Part shown: piece by piece, positions 23,500 through 32,471 of the stretch
Layout: every line of letters begins with the position of its first letter
Position numbering within the stretch: position 1 is the first letter of the stretch
Origin: CADEDH01 sp965216205
GTDB taxonomy: Bacteria > Actinomycetota > Acidimicrobiia > Acidimicrobiales > SZUA-35
Reading direction: 5' to 3'
DNA length: 64,000 bases
Assembly (NCBI GenBank): GCA_965216205.1
Contig: OZ244139.1
Coordinates: forward strand, 4,030,001 to 4,094,000
Position numbers and translations under genes: made by a program
The notes under the pieces: model-generated
Told to the model about the DNA's origin: nothing
Database searches by the model: none
What the model saw: the letters and a program-made list of their open reading frames with translations, nothing else

Positions 23500-24654
23500 A
23501 TGCGGCTCACCCAACGCACGCTCACGCTGACGTCGTCGCCGATCGCCGAGGCCCACGCCTGGCTGGCCCACCGCACCAGCGACCGTGATCTTCTCGACCT
23601 GTCACAGGCGGCGCCCAGCTACCCGACCTCGCCGGAGATCGCAGCCAGGATCGCCGAGGTCGCCCACAGCGGCGACGGTGGCCGCTACGCCCCTCCGCCG
23701 GGGATCCCGGAGCTGAATCGGGCGTTCGCCGACGAGCTGTCGACCGACTACCGGGCTTCGATCCCGCCGAGCCGGGTGCTGCCCACCGGTGGCTGCAACC
23801 AGGCGTTCTGCGTGGTGACGTCGACCCTCACCGAGCCCGGCGACGAGATCATCATGCCCGTGCCCTACTACTTCAACCACGACATGTGGCTGAAGCTCGA
23901 CGGGGTCACCCCCGTCTACCTCCGCACCGGTTCGTCGCTCGTCCCCGACCCCGGCGAGGCTGCCCGCCTGATCACGCCGAAGACGAGGGCGATCGTGCTC
24001 GTCACTCCCGGCAATCCCACCGGCGTCACCACGCCGCCGGAGGTGATCGGCGCGTTCCACGACTTGGCAGCCGAGAACGACCTGGCCCTCATCGTCGACG
24101 AGACCTATCGGAACTTCCGCTCGACCCAGGATCCGCCCCACGAGCTGTTCGGTCGGCCCGAGTGGGCCGACACCGTCATCAGCCTCCACAGCTTCTCCAA
24201 GGACCTCGCCATCCCCGGGTACCGGGTGGGGGCGGTGGTGGCGGCCGAGGAGGTCCTCTACGAGGTGCTGAAGCTCGTCGACTGTGTGCAGATCAGCGCG
24301 CCCCGGATCGGGCAGGAGGCGGTGATCGCCGGCCTGACGGCGTCTCGTCGGTGGCGACGGGAGCAAGCAGCGCGGATCGCCGCCACCCAGGCTGCGTTCG
24401 AAGCGCTGATGGCTCGTCGGCCAGCCGGGTTCGAGCTGGCCTCGGCCGGGGCGTTCTTCGGCTGGGTTCGTCATCCGTTCGCCGATCTCGAGACCGCCGA
24501 GGTGATCAAGCGGCTCGTGCTCGACCACGACGTGCTCGCCATCCCCGGCACCGCCTTCACGCCGACCGACGAGCGTTGGGTGCGGTTCAGCTTCGCCAAC
24601 CTCGACGTCGACGAGCTCGACGAGCTCGGAGTCCGCCTCGACGAGATGGCGTGA
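23500..24654 (+). CDS. class I/II PLP-dependent aminotransferase
   Basis: A 384-residue fold-type I aminotransferase. Landmarks are 'DLSQAAPSYPTSPEI', the glycine-rich substrate region 'GRYAPPPGIPELNRAFA', 'NPTGVTTPPEVI' (core TPGNPTG), 'LIVDETYRNF' with the PLP-binding Asp/Tyr, and the Schiff-base lysine in 'SLHSFSKDLAIPGYRVG' (~residue 236). The final substrate Arg lies in 'WVRFSFANL'. It resembles aspartate/aromatic-type enzymes; specificity is unknown. The downstream lipoprotein may start inside its stop codon (GTGA). Confidence 0.85.
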   Translation: MRLTQRTLTLTSSPIAEAHAWLAHRTSDRDLLDLSQAAPSYPTSPEIAARIAEVAHSGDGGRYAPPPGIPELNRAFADELSTDYRASIPPSRVLPTGGCNQAFCVVTSTLTEPGDEIIMPVPYYFNHDMWLKLDGVTPVYLRTGSSLVPDPGEAARLITPKTRAIVLVTPGNPTGVTTPPEVIGAFHDLAAENDLALIVDETYRNFRSTQDPPHELFGRPEWADTVISLHSFSKDLAIPGYRVGAVVAAEEVLYEVLKLVDCVQISAPRIGQEAVIAGLTASRRWRREQAARIAATQAAFEALMARRPAGFELASAGAFFGWVRHPFADLETAEVIKRLVLDHDVLAIPGTAFTPTDERWVRFSFANLDVDELDELGVRLDEMA

Positions 24655-25316
24655 GCGGCCGCACCGTCGTGCCGGTCGCCGACCGCGGTCCGAGTTCGAG
24701 TTCGAGTCCGAGTTCGAGCCAGACGACGCGTTCGTGTTCGAGCTCGGCGTCGACAGCGGCTTCGACCCTCTGGCCGAGCGCTGGTGGCCCGGGTGCCGCG
24801 CTGTGTTGCCGCGGGCGACGACCTGGTCTCGCCAGGGTCACCCCGGCGTTGCTGGTCTCGTACCTGCTGCTGCTGATCGCCGCCTGTGGCGCCGACAGTG
24901 CCGATGGGGCAGATGCCGGCTCGACGAGTGGACCCACCGTCGCCCCGCTCGCTCTCGGCGGGACGTATCAGGTCGAGCGGCTGGTCGTGGACGGCGCCGA
25001 TGCTGCGATCGATGAGCTCGGTGTCGACGGTGACCGGGAGGTCGTCATCGACGCAGAGTTCGGTGGTCTCCGCATCGAGACCGCGTGTGGCACGCTGCTG
25101 GGCTCTTTCACGCTCGAGGCGGACGGACGAGCCGGGGCCACGGTGGCTGGCGGGTCCACTCGGGACTGCTCGGTCACCGCGGCCGACCAGCGAGCCAGGC
25201 TCCTCGCCGTGCTCGGCCGGGTCGACGGCTGGACCGCCGTCGGCTCCGCCACTACGCAGCCCGACCAACTCGAACTGACGAGTCCGACGGCCACGATCGT
25301 CCTCCGCCGCACCTAG
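24651..25316 (+). CDS. putative META-like lipoprotein, start uncertain
   Basis: The certain part runs from a lipoprotein signal 'LLVSYLLLLIAACG' (lipobox L-I-A-A-C at ~24870-24890) to the end. It is followed by an acidic linker and a ~110-residue beta-rich domain starting 'GGTYQVERLVVDGAD'. That domain resembles META/HslJ domains: a 'GGLRIETACGTLLGSFTL' core and a second Cys in 'STRDCSVTAADQRARLL'. No ATG, GTG or TTG lies at a normal distance before the signal. The listed GTG overlaps the aminotransferase stop but would add ~75 residues, including a Ser/Pro repeat encoded by GAGTTC hexamers near 24690-24720. Initiation at a CTG, or a sequence change near 24800, is possible. Confidence 0.55.
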   Translation: MSGRTVVPVADRGPSSSSSPSSSQTTRSCSSSASTAASTLWPSAGGPGAALCCRGRRPGLARVTPALLVSYLLLLIAACGADSADGADAGSTSGPTVAPLALGGTYQVERLVVDGADAAIDELGVDGDREVVIDAEFGGLRIETACGTLLGSFTLEADGRAGATVAGGSTRDCSVTAADQRARLLAVLGRVDGWTAVGSATTQPDQLELTSPTATIVLRRT

Positions 25317-25339
25317 CGAGCGCCGCCCGCCCACCCGCA

Positions 25340-25522
25340 GCCCACCCCGTAGGCCCGTTGGCGGCCCCAAGCCTCACCCACGAGGCCCACAACCGCCAAC
25401 ACCCACCCCGCAGGCCCGATGGCGGCCCCAAGCCTCACCCACGAGGCCCACAGCCGCCAACACCCGCACCACCAACCCGATGGCGGCCCCAAGCCTCACC
25501 CACGAGGCCCACGGCCGCCAAC
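25340..25522. repeat. 61-bp tandem repeat array
   Basis: Copies start at 25360, 25421 and 25482, exactly 61 bp apart, each opening GGCGGCCCCAAGCCTCACCC. A partial preceding copy begins at ~25340, and the last copy stops after 41 bp. The units differ mainly in the second half. The array fills most of the gap between the lipoprotein and the convergent methyltransferase gene. It has no start codon arrangement or inverted symmetry, and the units have no unique spacers. Confidence 0.9.
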
Positions 25523-25561
25523 GGTGGCGACAGGCGACCACATCGGCGCTGACCAGGGCGA

Positions 25562-26764
25562 TCAGGCGGTGGGTTCGGGCGGCGATGGGGTGGGGCGGGG
25601 CGCGACCGGCTCTCGAGACAGTAGCTCCACCGGGATGCCGCCGTGGCGGAACTTGGCGACGGGCTTCAGGTCGCGGTCGGCGGTGGCAGCGAGCTTCCGG
25701 TCAGCGCTGAGGATGGCGAGCCGCCACCCCGGTCGGCGCTCCCGGGCGACAGCGCCGAACCGTCGGTAGAGGCCCCGGAGGTCACCGTCGCCGACCCGCC
25801 GGCCGTACGGCGGGTTGGTGACGATCAGCCCGGACCCGGTGTCGGCGGTCAGGTGGGAGATCACCTTCGCCTCGAAGGCCACGTCGTCGCCGACGCCGGC
25901 CCGTGCCGCGTTGCGACGGGCCGCGTCGACGACCTCGCGATCGCGGTCGTAGCCGATGAACCGTGGGCCGGCGGGGCCGGCCGCATCCAGATCGGCCGCC
26001 GCCTTGGCCCCATGGGCACGGATCTCACCGTTGACGCTGGCCCACGTACCGGGCTCGAACTCGTCCCAGTGCCGGAAGGCGAAGTCGCGCTCGCCGCCCG
26101 GGGGCAGGTCGCGGGCGATGAGCGCCGCCTCGATCGGGATCGTGCCGCTGCCGCAGAACGGGTCGAGAAGCGGCTGGCTCGGGTCGATGTCGAGCGACAG
26201 CAGGGCGGCGGCTGCCATCGTCGCCCGGACGGGGGCGGCACCGATCTCGGTCCGCCACGGCCGGCGGTGGAGTGCGTCACCAGACGAGTCGACGCTGAGC
26301 GTGACCGTGTTGCGGTAGATGCGGACCACGAACAGCTGCTCCCGCTCGCCGCCCGCCGGCTCCGCGTCACCGAGGGCGGCATCGGTCAGGCGCTCGGCGA
26401 TCGCGTCGGTGTGGTAGAGCTTCGACTCGTTGCTGGTGACCCGGAACGTCGGGATGGTCCCGGCGGGAAGCCACCGGTCCCAGTCGATCGCGTCGGCCCG
26501 ACGCCGCAGGTGTCCGAGGTCGGTCGAGCGGAACGTCTCGACCCGCACCAGCACCCGGCTCGCGGTGCGGAGCCACACGTTGGCGGCGTAGAGCTGGCGT
26601 GCGTTCGCGTCGATCTCCAAGGCGCCCGGACCGGCGGGCTTGGGTCGACAGCCGAGCGCATCCAGCTCCCGGCGACAGACCGCTTCGAGCCCGGGGGTGC
26701 AGATCACGGCCGCCCGGTAGGCCGCCCGTTCGGCCCGCGTGGGCCCGCGGCGGCGTGTGGTCAT
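25562..26764 (-). CDS. THUMP-domain class I SAM-dependent RNA methyltransferase (RlmL/TrmN-like)
   Basis: A 400-residue protein. The N-terminal ~150 residues form the ferredoxin-like/THUMP RNA-binding region ('PGLEAVCRRELDALG', 'FRVTSNESKLYHTDAIAERL'). The C-terminal catalytic domain has 'HRRPWRTEIGAAPVRATMA', the SAM-site 'LLDPFCGSGTIPIEAALIA' and the amino-methylation motif 'LIVTNPPYGRRVG' (NPPY). This is the layout of the RlmL N-half, YpsC and TrmN, which make m2G in 23S rRNA or tRNA. The exact target base is not predictable from the sequence alone. Confidence 0.88.
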   Translation of the reverse strand: MTTRRRGPTRAERAAYRAAVICTPGLEAVCRRELDALGCRPKPAGPGALEIDANARQLYAANVWLRTASRVLVRVETFRSTDLGHLRRRADAIDWDRWLPAGTIPTFRVTSNESKLYHTDAIAERLTDAALGDAEPAGGEREQLFVVRIYRNTVTLSVDSSGDALHRRPWRTEIGAAPVRATMAAAALLSLDIDPSQPLLDPFCGSGTIPIEAALIARDLPPGGERDFAFRHWDEFEPGTWASVNGEIRAHGAKAAADLDAAGPAGPRFIGYDRDREVVDAARRNAARAGVGDDVAFEAKVISHLTADTGSGLIVTNPPYGRRVGDGDLRGLYRRFGAVARERRPGWRLAILSADRKLAATADRDLKPVAKFRHGGIPVELLSREPVAPRPTPSPPEPTA

Positions 26765-26806
26765 GGATGGCGAGGGTACCGGCGCCGAGGGGCGACGAGC
26801 GGAGCG

Positions 26807-27235
26807 CTATCGGTCGGAGCCCGACGTCGACGCCGATCCGCCGAACGGGCCGACGTGCGGGTCGAGGTCGGGCCACAGCTCGCCGGCCCGGGTCCGGGCC
26901 ACGTCGACCGGGAACGTGTGCCCGAGGAGGTGGTCGTCCGACCAGCTCGCACCGTGGGCCAGCAACTGTCGCCGGATCGCGCCGATCACCCGACCCCGGC
27001 CGACCGACCCCGCGATCTGCGCGGCACGATCCCGGTCGGCCTCGTCCCAGTACGACTCGCCGGCCTGGTGGAGGTATCGGAGTCGACCGTTGAAGCGCGA
27101 CCCGTCCGACCCCGACTCGGCGGTGCAGGCGGCCACGACCCCGGCTGCGAGCTCGTCGATCGTGAGGAGGAACTCGATCGAGGTGGGGATGGCGACCCGA
27201 CCATCATCGAGGACGCGCACGTACCGCCTCGTCAT
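26807..27235 (-). CDS. hypothetical protein
   Basis: A 142-residue cytosolic-looking protein of unknown function beginning 'MTRRYVRVLDDGRVAIP'. It contains mixed helices, an 'FNGRLRYLHQAGESYWDEADRDRAAQ' segment rich in aromatic and charged residues, and a polar C-terminal tail. Codon use fits a real gene. The ATG is chosen because upstream sequence is antisense to the divergent small membrane protein gene. No motif is recognised. Confidence 0.55.
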   Translation of the reverse strand: MTRRYVRVLDDGRVAIPTSIEFLLTIDELAAGVVAACTAESGSDGSRFNGRLRYLHQAGESYWDEADRDRAAQIAGSVGRGRVIGAIRRQLLAHGASWSDDHLLGHTFPVDVARTRAGELWPDLDPHVGPFGGSASTSGSDR

Positions 27236-27301
27236 CGCCCACCCGCCATCGACTCGCCGGCCCGAGGCCATCCGGGCGGTGAGCCGTGGCATCGTGGGGT
27301 C

Positions 27302-27601
27302 ATGGGTGTGCTCTCGTGGTTGTTGACCGGACTGCTCGTCGGCGCGATCGCCCGCCTGCTCGTACGGGGGCCGCACAACCTCGGTTGTCTCGGCACCAGC
27401 GTGCTCGGCATCCTCGGATCGTTCGTCGGCGGCACCCTGATCGGCGCCGCCACCGGCGACGGGTTCGAGCTCCAACCGGCGGGTTTCATCGGCGCCGTCG
27501 TCGGGGCGGTCATCCTGCTGGTGTTCGGTCGCATCGTCGGCGGTCGACGCCCACCGCCCCGCCGGTTCGAGGACGACCTCGACCGGCGCCGCCGACGCTG
27601 A
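27302..27601 (+). CDS. GlsB/YeaQ/YmgE-family small membrane protein
   Basis: A 99-residue protein of the transglycosylase-associated (GlsB/YeaQ/YmgE) family. It has three hydrophobic segments: 'LSWLLTGLLVGAIARLL', 'SVLGILGSFVGGTLIGAA' and 'GFIGAVVGAVILLVFGRI'. The characteristic central 'LGILGSFVGG' is present. The end is a short basic tail (PPPRRFEDDLDRRRRR). The family is associated with general or envelope stress; the molecular role is unknown. Confidence 0.88.
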   Translation: MGVLSWLLTGLLVGAIARLLVRGPHNLGCLGTSVLGILGSFVGGTLIGAATGDGFELQPAGFIGAVVGAVILLVFGRIVGGRRPPPRRFEDDLDRRRRR

Positions 27602-27659
27602 GCCAACCGCCTCACGGCCGCGCACCCGCATCTCCCGACACCCGCACGGCCGCACGGCC

Positions 27660-27688
27660 GCACGACGTGTCTGGCACCGGCGTGCGGG
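27660..27688. repeat. dispersed 3'-flank motif, locus B
   Basis: GCACGACGTGTCTGGCACCG followed by GCGTGCGGG lies between two convergent genes, touching the stop codon side of the nuclease gene at 27689. It is the reverse complement of the motif at 19569-19595 and the same orientation as 47939-47966. It is preceded by short CGGCCGCA repeats (27612-27660). Confidence 0.6.
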
Positions 27689-28636
27689 TCATGCGGGGGC
27701 GTGGGCGGCGCGGCGGAGGGCCTTCTCCAGGAGGTGCGGGTCGCCGAGCCGACGGCGGAGCTGACGCTCCAGACCGGAGATCGGGTAGAGGTTCTGGGGT
27801 GCCCGGGCCTCCTTGTGGGCTTCGCTGGCGAACGGCGGGAGGGTGGCGCTGACGGTGTCGGCCCGGAGCGCAGCCGACTCGGGGTCACCGTGGCCGGGAA
27901 GCTCCAGACGGACGATCCCCGCCATCGGATGGGCGATCGGCCCCGGGAGCCGGAGATACCACGACCACCGGGGCGAGGGGCCGTCGAGCCCCACGGCGAA
28001 CAGCGGGGTCCGCTCCCCCGACCCGAGCAGGCCGAGCACCCGATGCTGCGGGCCTTCGAGATACTGCCGGTGCTGGGTCTTGATGTAGCCAACGCCGATC
28101 GCCGCGTCCCGTTCCCGGAGCGGACCGTCGAACACGACGAGCTGGCACGCGCCGGACCGCTGCTCGGCGACGAGGCGGTCGGAGATCCGGGTCTCGAGGT
28201 CGGTCATGTGGCGGTGGATGCCGAAGTACAGGTCGGCCACGTCGTCGCCGTGGACGCGGCGCATCCGGTAGGTGCCACAGTTCGCGGTCTCGATCGGCTC
28301 GGCGGTCTCGGCCGGTGTGTACAGGCCCCGCTCCACCTCGGCGGCCACGATCTCCGCCGACCCCGGCTCGCATCGCACCGCCCCGGCGGCGACCGTTGCG
28401 CACAACCCCGGACGTACGAGGTCGCCCTCGCTGATCCAGACCCGACCGTCGATCCGGCGGATGCCGTCGATGAACACGACCGACGTGGCGGCGCCATCGG
28501 GATCGGGCACGATCGGGGCCCACCGGTCGGGGGGCACCTCCACGGAGGCGTCGACCGGCTGCGAGGCCCGGTCGAGCTCGGTGTCGTCGGTGGAAGCGCC
28601 GTAGGCCGGGTCCCACGATTCGACCGAGAACCTCAT
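27689..28636 (-). CDS. nurA: NurA-like nuclease
   Basis: A 315-residue protein with the layout of bacterial NurA-domain proteins. The first acidic motif is 'SVVFIDGIRRIDGRVWI' (~residues 51-67) and the second is 'QLVVFDGPLRERDAAIG' followed by 'VGYIKTQHRQYL' (~residues 163-190). The Asp residues of IDG and FDG are the expected metal ligands of the RNase H-like nuclease core. Archaeal NurA is a 5'-3' nuclease that works with the HerA pump. Here it is the last gene of an operon with sbcC, sbcD and a HerA-like ATPase, which strongly supports a role in resecting DNA double-strand ends. Identification rests on motifs plus context, since NurA sequences diverge strongly. Confidence 0.75.
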   Translation of the reverse strand: MRFSVESWDPAYGASTDDTELDRASQPVDASVEVPPDRWAPIVPDPDGAATSVVFIDGIRRIDGRVWISEGDLVRPGLCATVAAGAVRCEPGSAEIVAAEVERGLYTPAETAEPIETANCGTYRMRRVHGDDVADLYFGIHRHMTDLETRISDRLVAEQRSGACQLVVFDGPLRERDAAIGVGYIKTQHRQYLEGPQHRVLGLLGSGERTPLFAVGLDGPSPRWSWYLRLPGPIAHPMAGIVRLELPGHGDPESAALRADTVSATLPPFASEAHKEARAPQNLYPISGLERQLRRRLGDPHLLEKALRRAAHAPA

Positions 28637-28673
28637 CGCCGTGCCACGGCCGGTCGCCCCACGCTCAGCCCAC

Positions 28674-31190
28674 TCATCCGTCCCGCCGTTCGATCGTGGA
28701 GGTCGTCGAACCCTTCCGCACCTCGAACCGCACCGGCATCCGCTCGGCCAGGTCCCGCACGTGGGTGACGATCGCCACGAGCCGGCCACCGGCCGACAGC
28801 TCCTCGATCGCCGACGCGAGCACGTCGAGGGTCTCACCGTCGAGGGTGCCGAAGCCCTCGTCGAGGAAGATCGACGAGAGGCGGGGGCTGTCGACCGGGG
28901 CCAGCTCGGCGATCGAGTCGGCCAGGGCCAGCGCCAGCGCGAGTGACGCCAGGAAGGTCTCGCCGCCCGACAGGGTGCGCACATCGCGGCGCTCGTCGGC
29001 GTTGCCGTGGTCGCGCACGTGGAACGAGCCATCGTCGGCTTCGAGCGAGTACCGACCGTTCGACAGCTCGTTCAGCCGGACCGTGGCCCTGGCGACGATG
29101 TCATCGAGGGCCTCGGCCAACAGCCACCGCTCGAACCCGCCCGCCGCGAGGTGCTGGCGGCCGAGTGCCTCGTCGACCGCCCGGGCCTCGTCGAGCGCAG
29201 CAGCCGAGGTCTCCAGCTCCGCCTTGTGGTCGAGCCGGTCCTGCAGGTGGGCGACGTCGCGCTCGGCGCCGGCCCGGGCCGCGGCGAGCGCGGCAGCGAC
29301 CGTGGCGGGGTCGGGGTCGACGTCGAGGTCGAGTGCGGCGACGGTGTCGCCGATGCGGTCCACCACCGCGGCCTTCGCCGCCGCCAGTTCCTTGCCGACT
29401 CGGGCGAGGTCGGCCCGCTCGGTTGCCAACGCAGCCGATCGCTCCTGCCCCCACAGACGGAGGGCCTCCCAATCGTCGGCGAGGGAGCGGTCCGACGGGG
29501 TGGGCGGTTCGAGACCCGCCACCGTGTCGCGAGCGGCGAGCAGCCTCCTGCGGAAGGTCGTCTCGGCCTCCTCCGCCTCGCTGAAGCGCCGGGTGGCGCC
29601 ATCGGCGGCGCGCTCGGCCTCGGCCACCGCAACAGCCGCGCTGGTCCGCTCCTCGACCGCGGCGTTGGCGGCACCGAGGGCAGCCGCGAGCTCAGCCGCG
29701 GTCGAGACCCCCTCGAGCGCGTCGGCGACGCTTGCGGCCCGCTCGGTCAGCTCCGCCGCCGTGGCCTCCAGGGCCTCGACCTTCGCCCCCGCCCGAGCGG
29801 CCGCGGTTCTCGCCGCCGTCACCGCCTCGTGGGCGGTCTCGACCGCGGCCTCGCGGTCGCACAGCTCCCGCTCCCTGGCGCGCTCCTCGGCCGCGTGCTC
29901 GGGAACCGCGGTGACCGGCTGCTGACAGATCGGGCACGGCTCACCCTCCTGCAACCGCGTGATCCAGTCGACGGCGTCGACACCGGTCCTGGCTGCGCTC
30001 ACCGCCCGTTGCGCCGCCACCAGCGCCTCCTCGTGGGCCCTCAGCGCAGCGTCGGTCTCGACCTGGCGCTCCAGGGCGGCGGCGAGGTCCCGCCTCGTGG
30101 CCACGAGCTGCTCGTCTACCTCCGCCGCCCGTTCCCGCAGGGCGAGCTGCTGGGTCAGCACCGCCGGATCGCCGATCGACGCGTGGCGCTCGGCCAGCGC
30201 ATCGCGCTCCTGGCGCCGCTGGGCGAGCGCCGCCTCCGCGTCGACGAGCGCCGCCTTGGCGGTCGACGTGGCCTCGTCGATCTCGTCGACCCCGTCCGGA
30301 ACGTCGATGGCGGCGAGCCGTCCGAGGTCGGCGTCGATCCGGTTGACCACATCTCGGCGCCGGGTCAGGTCCACGTCGATCTCGCCCAGCTCCGAGAGCT
30401 GGGAGGCGACCTCCTCCTGGGTCTCGGTGAGGCGGATCACGAGCGCCTCGGTCCTGGCCAGCCGGTCGGGGGTGACGTCGGCCAGCTTGGCGAGCTGGTT
30501 CCGGTAGATCTCGATCTGGGCCGCTGCCTGCTTCGCCCGATCACGGGCTACCACGCCCATCCTGGCGTAGACGTCGATGTCGAGCAGCCGACGGAGGAGC
30601 TTCTGTCGGTTCCCCGGGTCGTCGGTGAGGAACTCGGCGAAGTCGCCCTGGGGGAGCACGATCGTCCGGGTGAACTGGCGGAAGTCGAGACCGAGGAGCC
30701 GGACCACCTCGTCGTCGAGCTCCGACACGGAGCCGGCCAGCACGGTGGTCGACCCGTCGGTGCGACGGTCGACCCCGGCCGCGGCCTCGGCCTCGCCACC
30801 GGAGGCGCCATCGGCGCCGGTGCCTCCGGTGGGGGCCGCCGTCGTCCACCGCTCGAGCCGGGCCTCCTTGGTGGTGGCCCGGGGGGCTGCTCCCGGCTTC
30901 GACTTCTGGCGGCGGACGACCCGAACGGCGGTGTAGGCGTCACCGCCGAGCTCGAAGTCGAACCGGACCTTGGCCTCGGTGCTGAGCTGGTGGATCACCG
31001 GGGCCACCAGGGACGGGTTGTCGTAGCGGGCGACCGAGCCGTACAGGGCGAAGGTGATCGCGTCGATCACCGTGGACTTGCCGGATCCGGTGGGCCCGAC
31101 GAAGGCGACGAGGTCGAGGTCGGCGAAGTCGACGACGGTCCGGTCGCGGAACGTGCCGAACCCCTCGACCTCGAGCCGGAGGGGTCTCAT
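28674..31190 (-). CDS. sbcC: SbcC/Rad50-family ATPase
   Basis: An 838-residue SMC-like protein. The N-terminal ATPase half has Walker A 'FVGPTGSGKSTVIDAITFAL' (residues ~31-50) and the Q-loop 'RTIVLPQGDFAEFL'. Two long Ala/Glu/Arg-rich coiled coils flank a zinc hook 'GEPCPICQQPV' at about residue 417. The C-terminal half has signature 'VRTLSGGETFLASLALALA' (~737) and Walker B/D-loop 'SIFLDEGFGTLD'. It is shorter than E. coli SbcC (1048). It forms with SbcD a nuclease complex that opens hairpins and processes double-strand ends. Its ATG overlaps the sbcD stop codon by 4 bases. Confidence 0.93.
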   Translation of the reverse strand: MRPLRLEVEGFGTFRDRTVVDFADLDLVAFVGPTGSGKSTVIDAITFALYGSVARYDNPSLVAPVIHQLSTEAKVRFDFELGGDAYTAVRVVRRQKSKPGAAPRATTKEARLERWTTAAPTGGTGADGASGGEAEAAAGVDRRTDGSTTVLAGSVSELDDEVVRLLGLDFRQFTRTIVLPQGDFAEFLTDDPGNRQKLLRRLLDIDVYARMGVVARDRAKQAAAQIEIYRNQLAKLADVTPDRLARTEALVIRLTETQEEVASQLSELGEIDVDLTRRRDVVNRIDADLGRLAAIDVPDGVDEIDEATSTAKAALVDAEAALAQRRQERDALAERHASIGDPAVLTQQLALRERAAEVDEQLVATRRDLAAALERQVETDAALRAHEEALVAAQRAVSAARTGVDAVDWITRLQEGEPCPICQQPVTAVPEHAAEERARERELCDREAAVETAHEAVTAARTAAARAGAKVEALEATAAELTERAASVADALEGVSTAAELAAALGAANAAVEERTSAAVAVAEAERAADGATRRFSEAEEAETTFRRRLLAARDTVAGLEPPTPSDRSLADDWEALRLWGQERSAALATERADLARVGKELAAAKAAVVDRIGDTVAALDLDVDPDPATVAAALAAARAGAERDVAHLQDRLDHKAELETSAAALDEARAVDEALGRQHLAAGGFERWLLAEALDDIVARATVRLNELSNGRYSLEADDGSFHVRDHGNADERRDVRTLSGGETFLASLALALALADSIAELAPVDSPRLSSIFLDEGFGTLDGETLDVLASAIEELSAGGRLVAIVTHVRDLAERMPVRFEVRKGSTTSTIERRDG

Positions 31191-32452
31191 GTGCCGAGTC
31201 GGAGTTGCTCGGCTCCGCCGGCCGTGTCGACGGGCGGAGGATCGGCGTCATCGGCCTCGACGGCCAGCGGCGTCGGGGCGGGTGGCGGATCGCGGTCATC
31301 GGGGGTGGTGAGCTCGTCGTGGAGGAGGTCGAACGCACGCTGGAGGCGGGGGTCGTCGACGTCACGCTCGCGCAGGTAGGCCGCGAACTGCTGCGACGGG
31401 GAGCGGCTCGCCCGATCGGCCAGCCGCTTCTCCCGGCGTCGCGCCACCGGTGCGTCGAGCCGCACGTCGACGACACGGTCGCCCAGGGCGGCTCGGACCT
31501 CGTCGGCAAGACCCGCCCGCGACGGCTCGGCCACGATCGCCCGGAGCCACGCCCCCGAGGGCACATCGCCCGCGTCGGCGTGGGCCCGCAACTGGGCGAC
31601 GGTCCCGGTGAGCGTCACCAGCGGGTCGCCGGCCGACAGCGGGACCGCCTCGACCTTGGCCGGCAGGCCGGGCTCGACGTCGACGACGTTGACCTGCTTG
31701 GCCTCGGTCCGCTCACCGAAGTCGAGCTGGAGCGGCGAGCCGCAGTAGTGGATCGAGGTGGCCCCGGCGATCGCCTGGGCCCGGTGGAGGTGGCCGAGCG
31801 CGGCGTAGGACGCGGTGGCCGGGAGATCGACCGCCGAGATGGCGTACTCGTCGACGATGTGGGCCGGCCGCTCACCGCCCCCCAGCGAGCCGCCGATCAC
31901 GAACGCATGGGCGAGCACCACGTTCACGCTGTCGCCCGAGAACCCGGCGGTCAGGGCCGCCAGCACCGCCCGCATCCGCTCACCGTAGGTCTGGGCGTTC
32001 TCGAACGCCTCGGCCGACATGAGCGCATCGGCCCGAACGATCGCCCGCTGCGACACGAACGGGAGCAGCGCCACCTGCACCGGCGTGTCGGCCAGCTCCA
32101 GTCGGGCGACGCCCCCGTCGGCCGGCGATCGAGGGGTGGTGGCCACGGTGATCCGGCCGAGGGCGAGCAGCCGGGCCACGGCGTCGAGACGGCGGGGGCT
32201 GTCGTGGTTGCCGGCGATGACGAGCACGGGCGCCACGTCGGCCAGGCCGAGCAGGGCGTCGTAGACGATCCGCTCGCTCTCCGCGGTGGGGGCGGCGGTG
32301 TCGAACAGGTCGCCGGCCACGAGCACCAGATCGACCGACTCGGCCGCCGCGATCGCAGCGATCTCGGCGAGAACGGCGCGGTGCTCGTCGGCTCGGCTGT
32401 GACCGCGGATGGCCTTGCCGACGTGCCAGTCCGACGTGTGCAGGAACCTCAC
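31187..32452 (-). CDS. sbcD: SbcD/Mre11-family exonuclease
   Basis: A 421-residue calcineurin-like phosphoesterase with all main metal-site motifs: 'MRFLHTSDWHVGKAIRG' (Asp8, His10), 'LVLVAGDLFDTAAPT', 'VLVIAGNHDSPRRLD', 'VVLAHAFVIGG' and 'YAALGHLHRAQ'. The C-terminal capping domain follows, with a disordered tail. It is the Mn-dependent nuclease partner of SbcC. It is translationally coupled to sbcC and begins 19 bases after the HerA-like gene ends. Confidence 0.93.
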   Translation of the reverse strand: MRFLHTSDWHVGKAIRGHSRADEHRAVLAEIAAIAAAESVDLVLVAGDLFDTAAPTAESERIVYDALLGLADVAPVLVIAGNHDSPRRLDAVARLLALGRITVATTPRSPADGGVARLELADTPVQVALLPFVSQRAIVRADALMSAEAFENAQTYGERMRAVLAALTAGFSGDSVNVVLAHAFVIGGSLGGGERPAHIVDEYAISAVDLPATASYAALGHLHRAQAIAGATSIHYCGSPLQLDFGERTEAKQVNVVDVEPGLPAKVEAVPLSAGDPLVTLTGTVAQLRAHADAGDVPSGAWLRAIVAEPSRAGLADEVRAALGDRVVDVRLDAPVARRREKRLADRASRSPSQQFAAYLRERDVDDPRLQRAFDLLHDELTTPDDRDPPPAPTPLAVEADDADPPPVDTAGGAEQLRLGT

Positions 32453-32471
32453 GTCACCGGGGCGACGGCGC

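Noticed and set aside
25340..25522. CRISPR or coding repeat
   Set aside because: Units are contiguous without unique spacers, and the open frames crossing them lack start signals and normal codon use.
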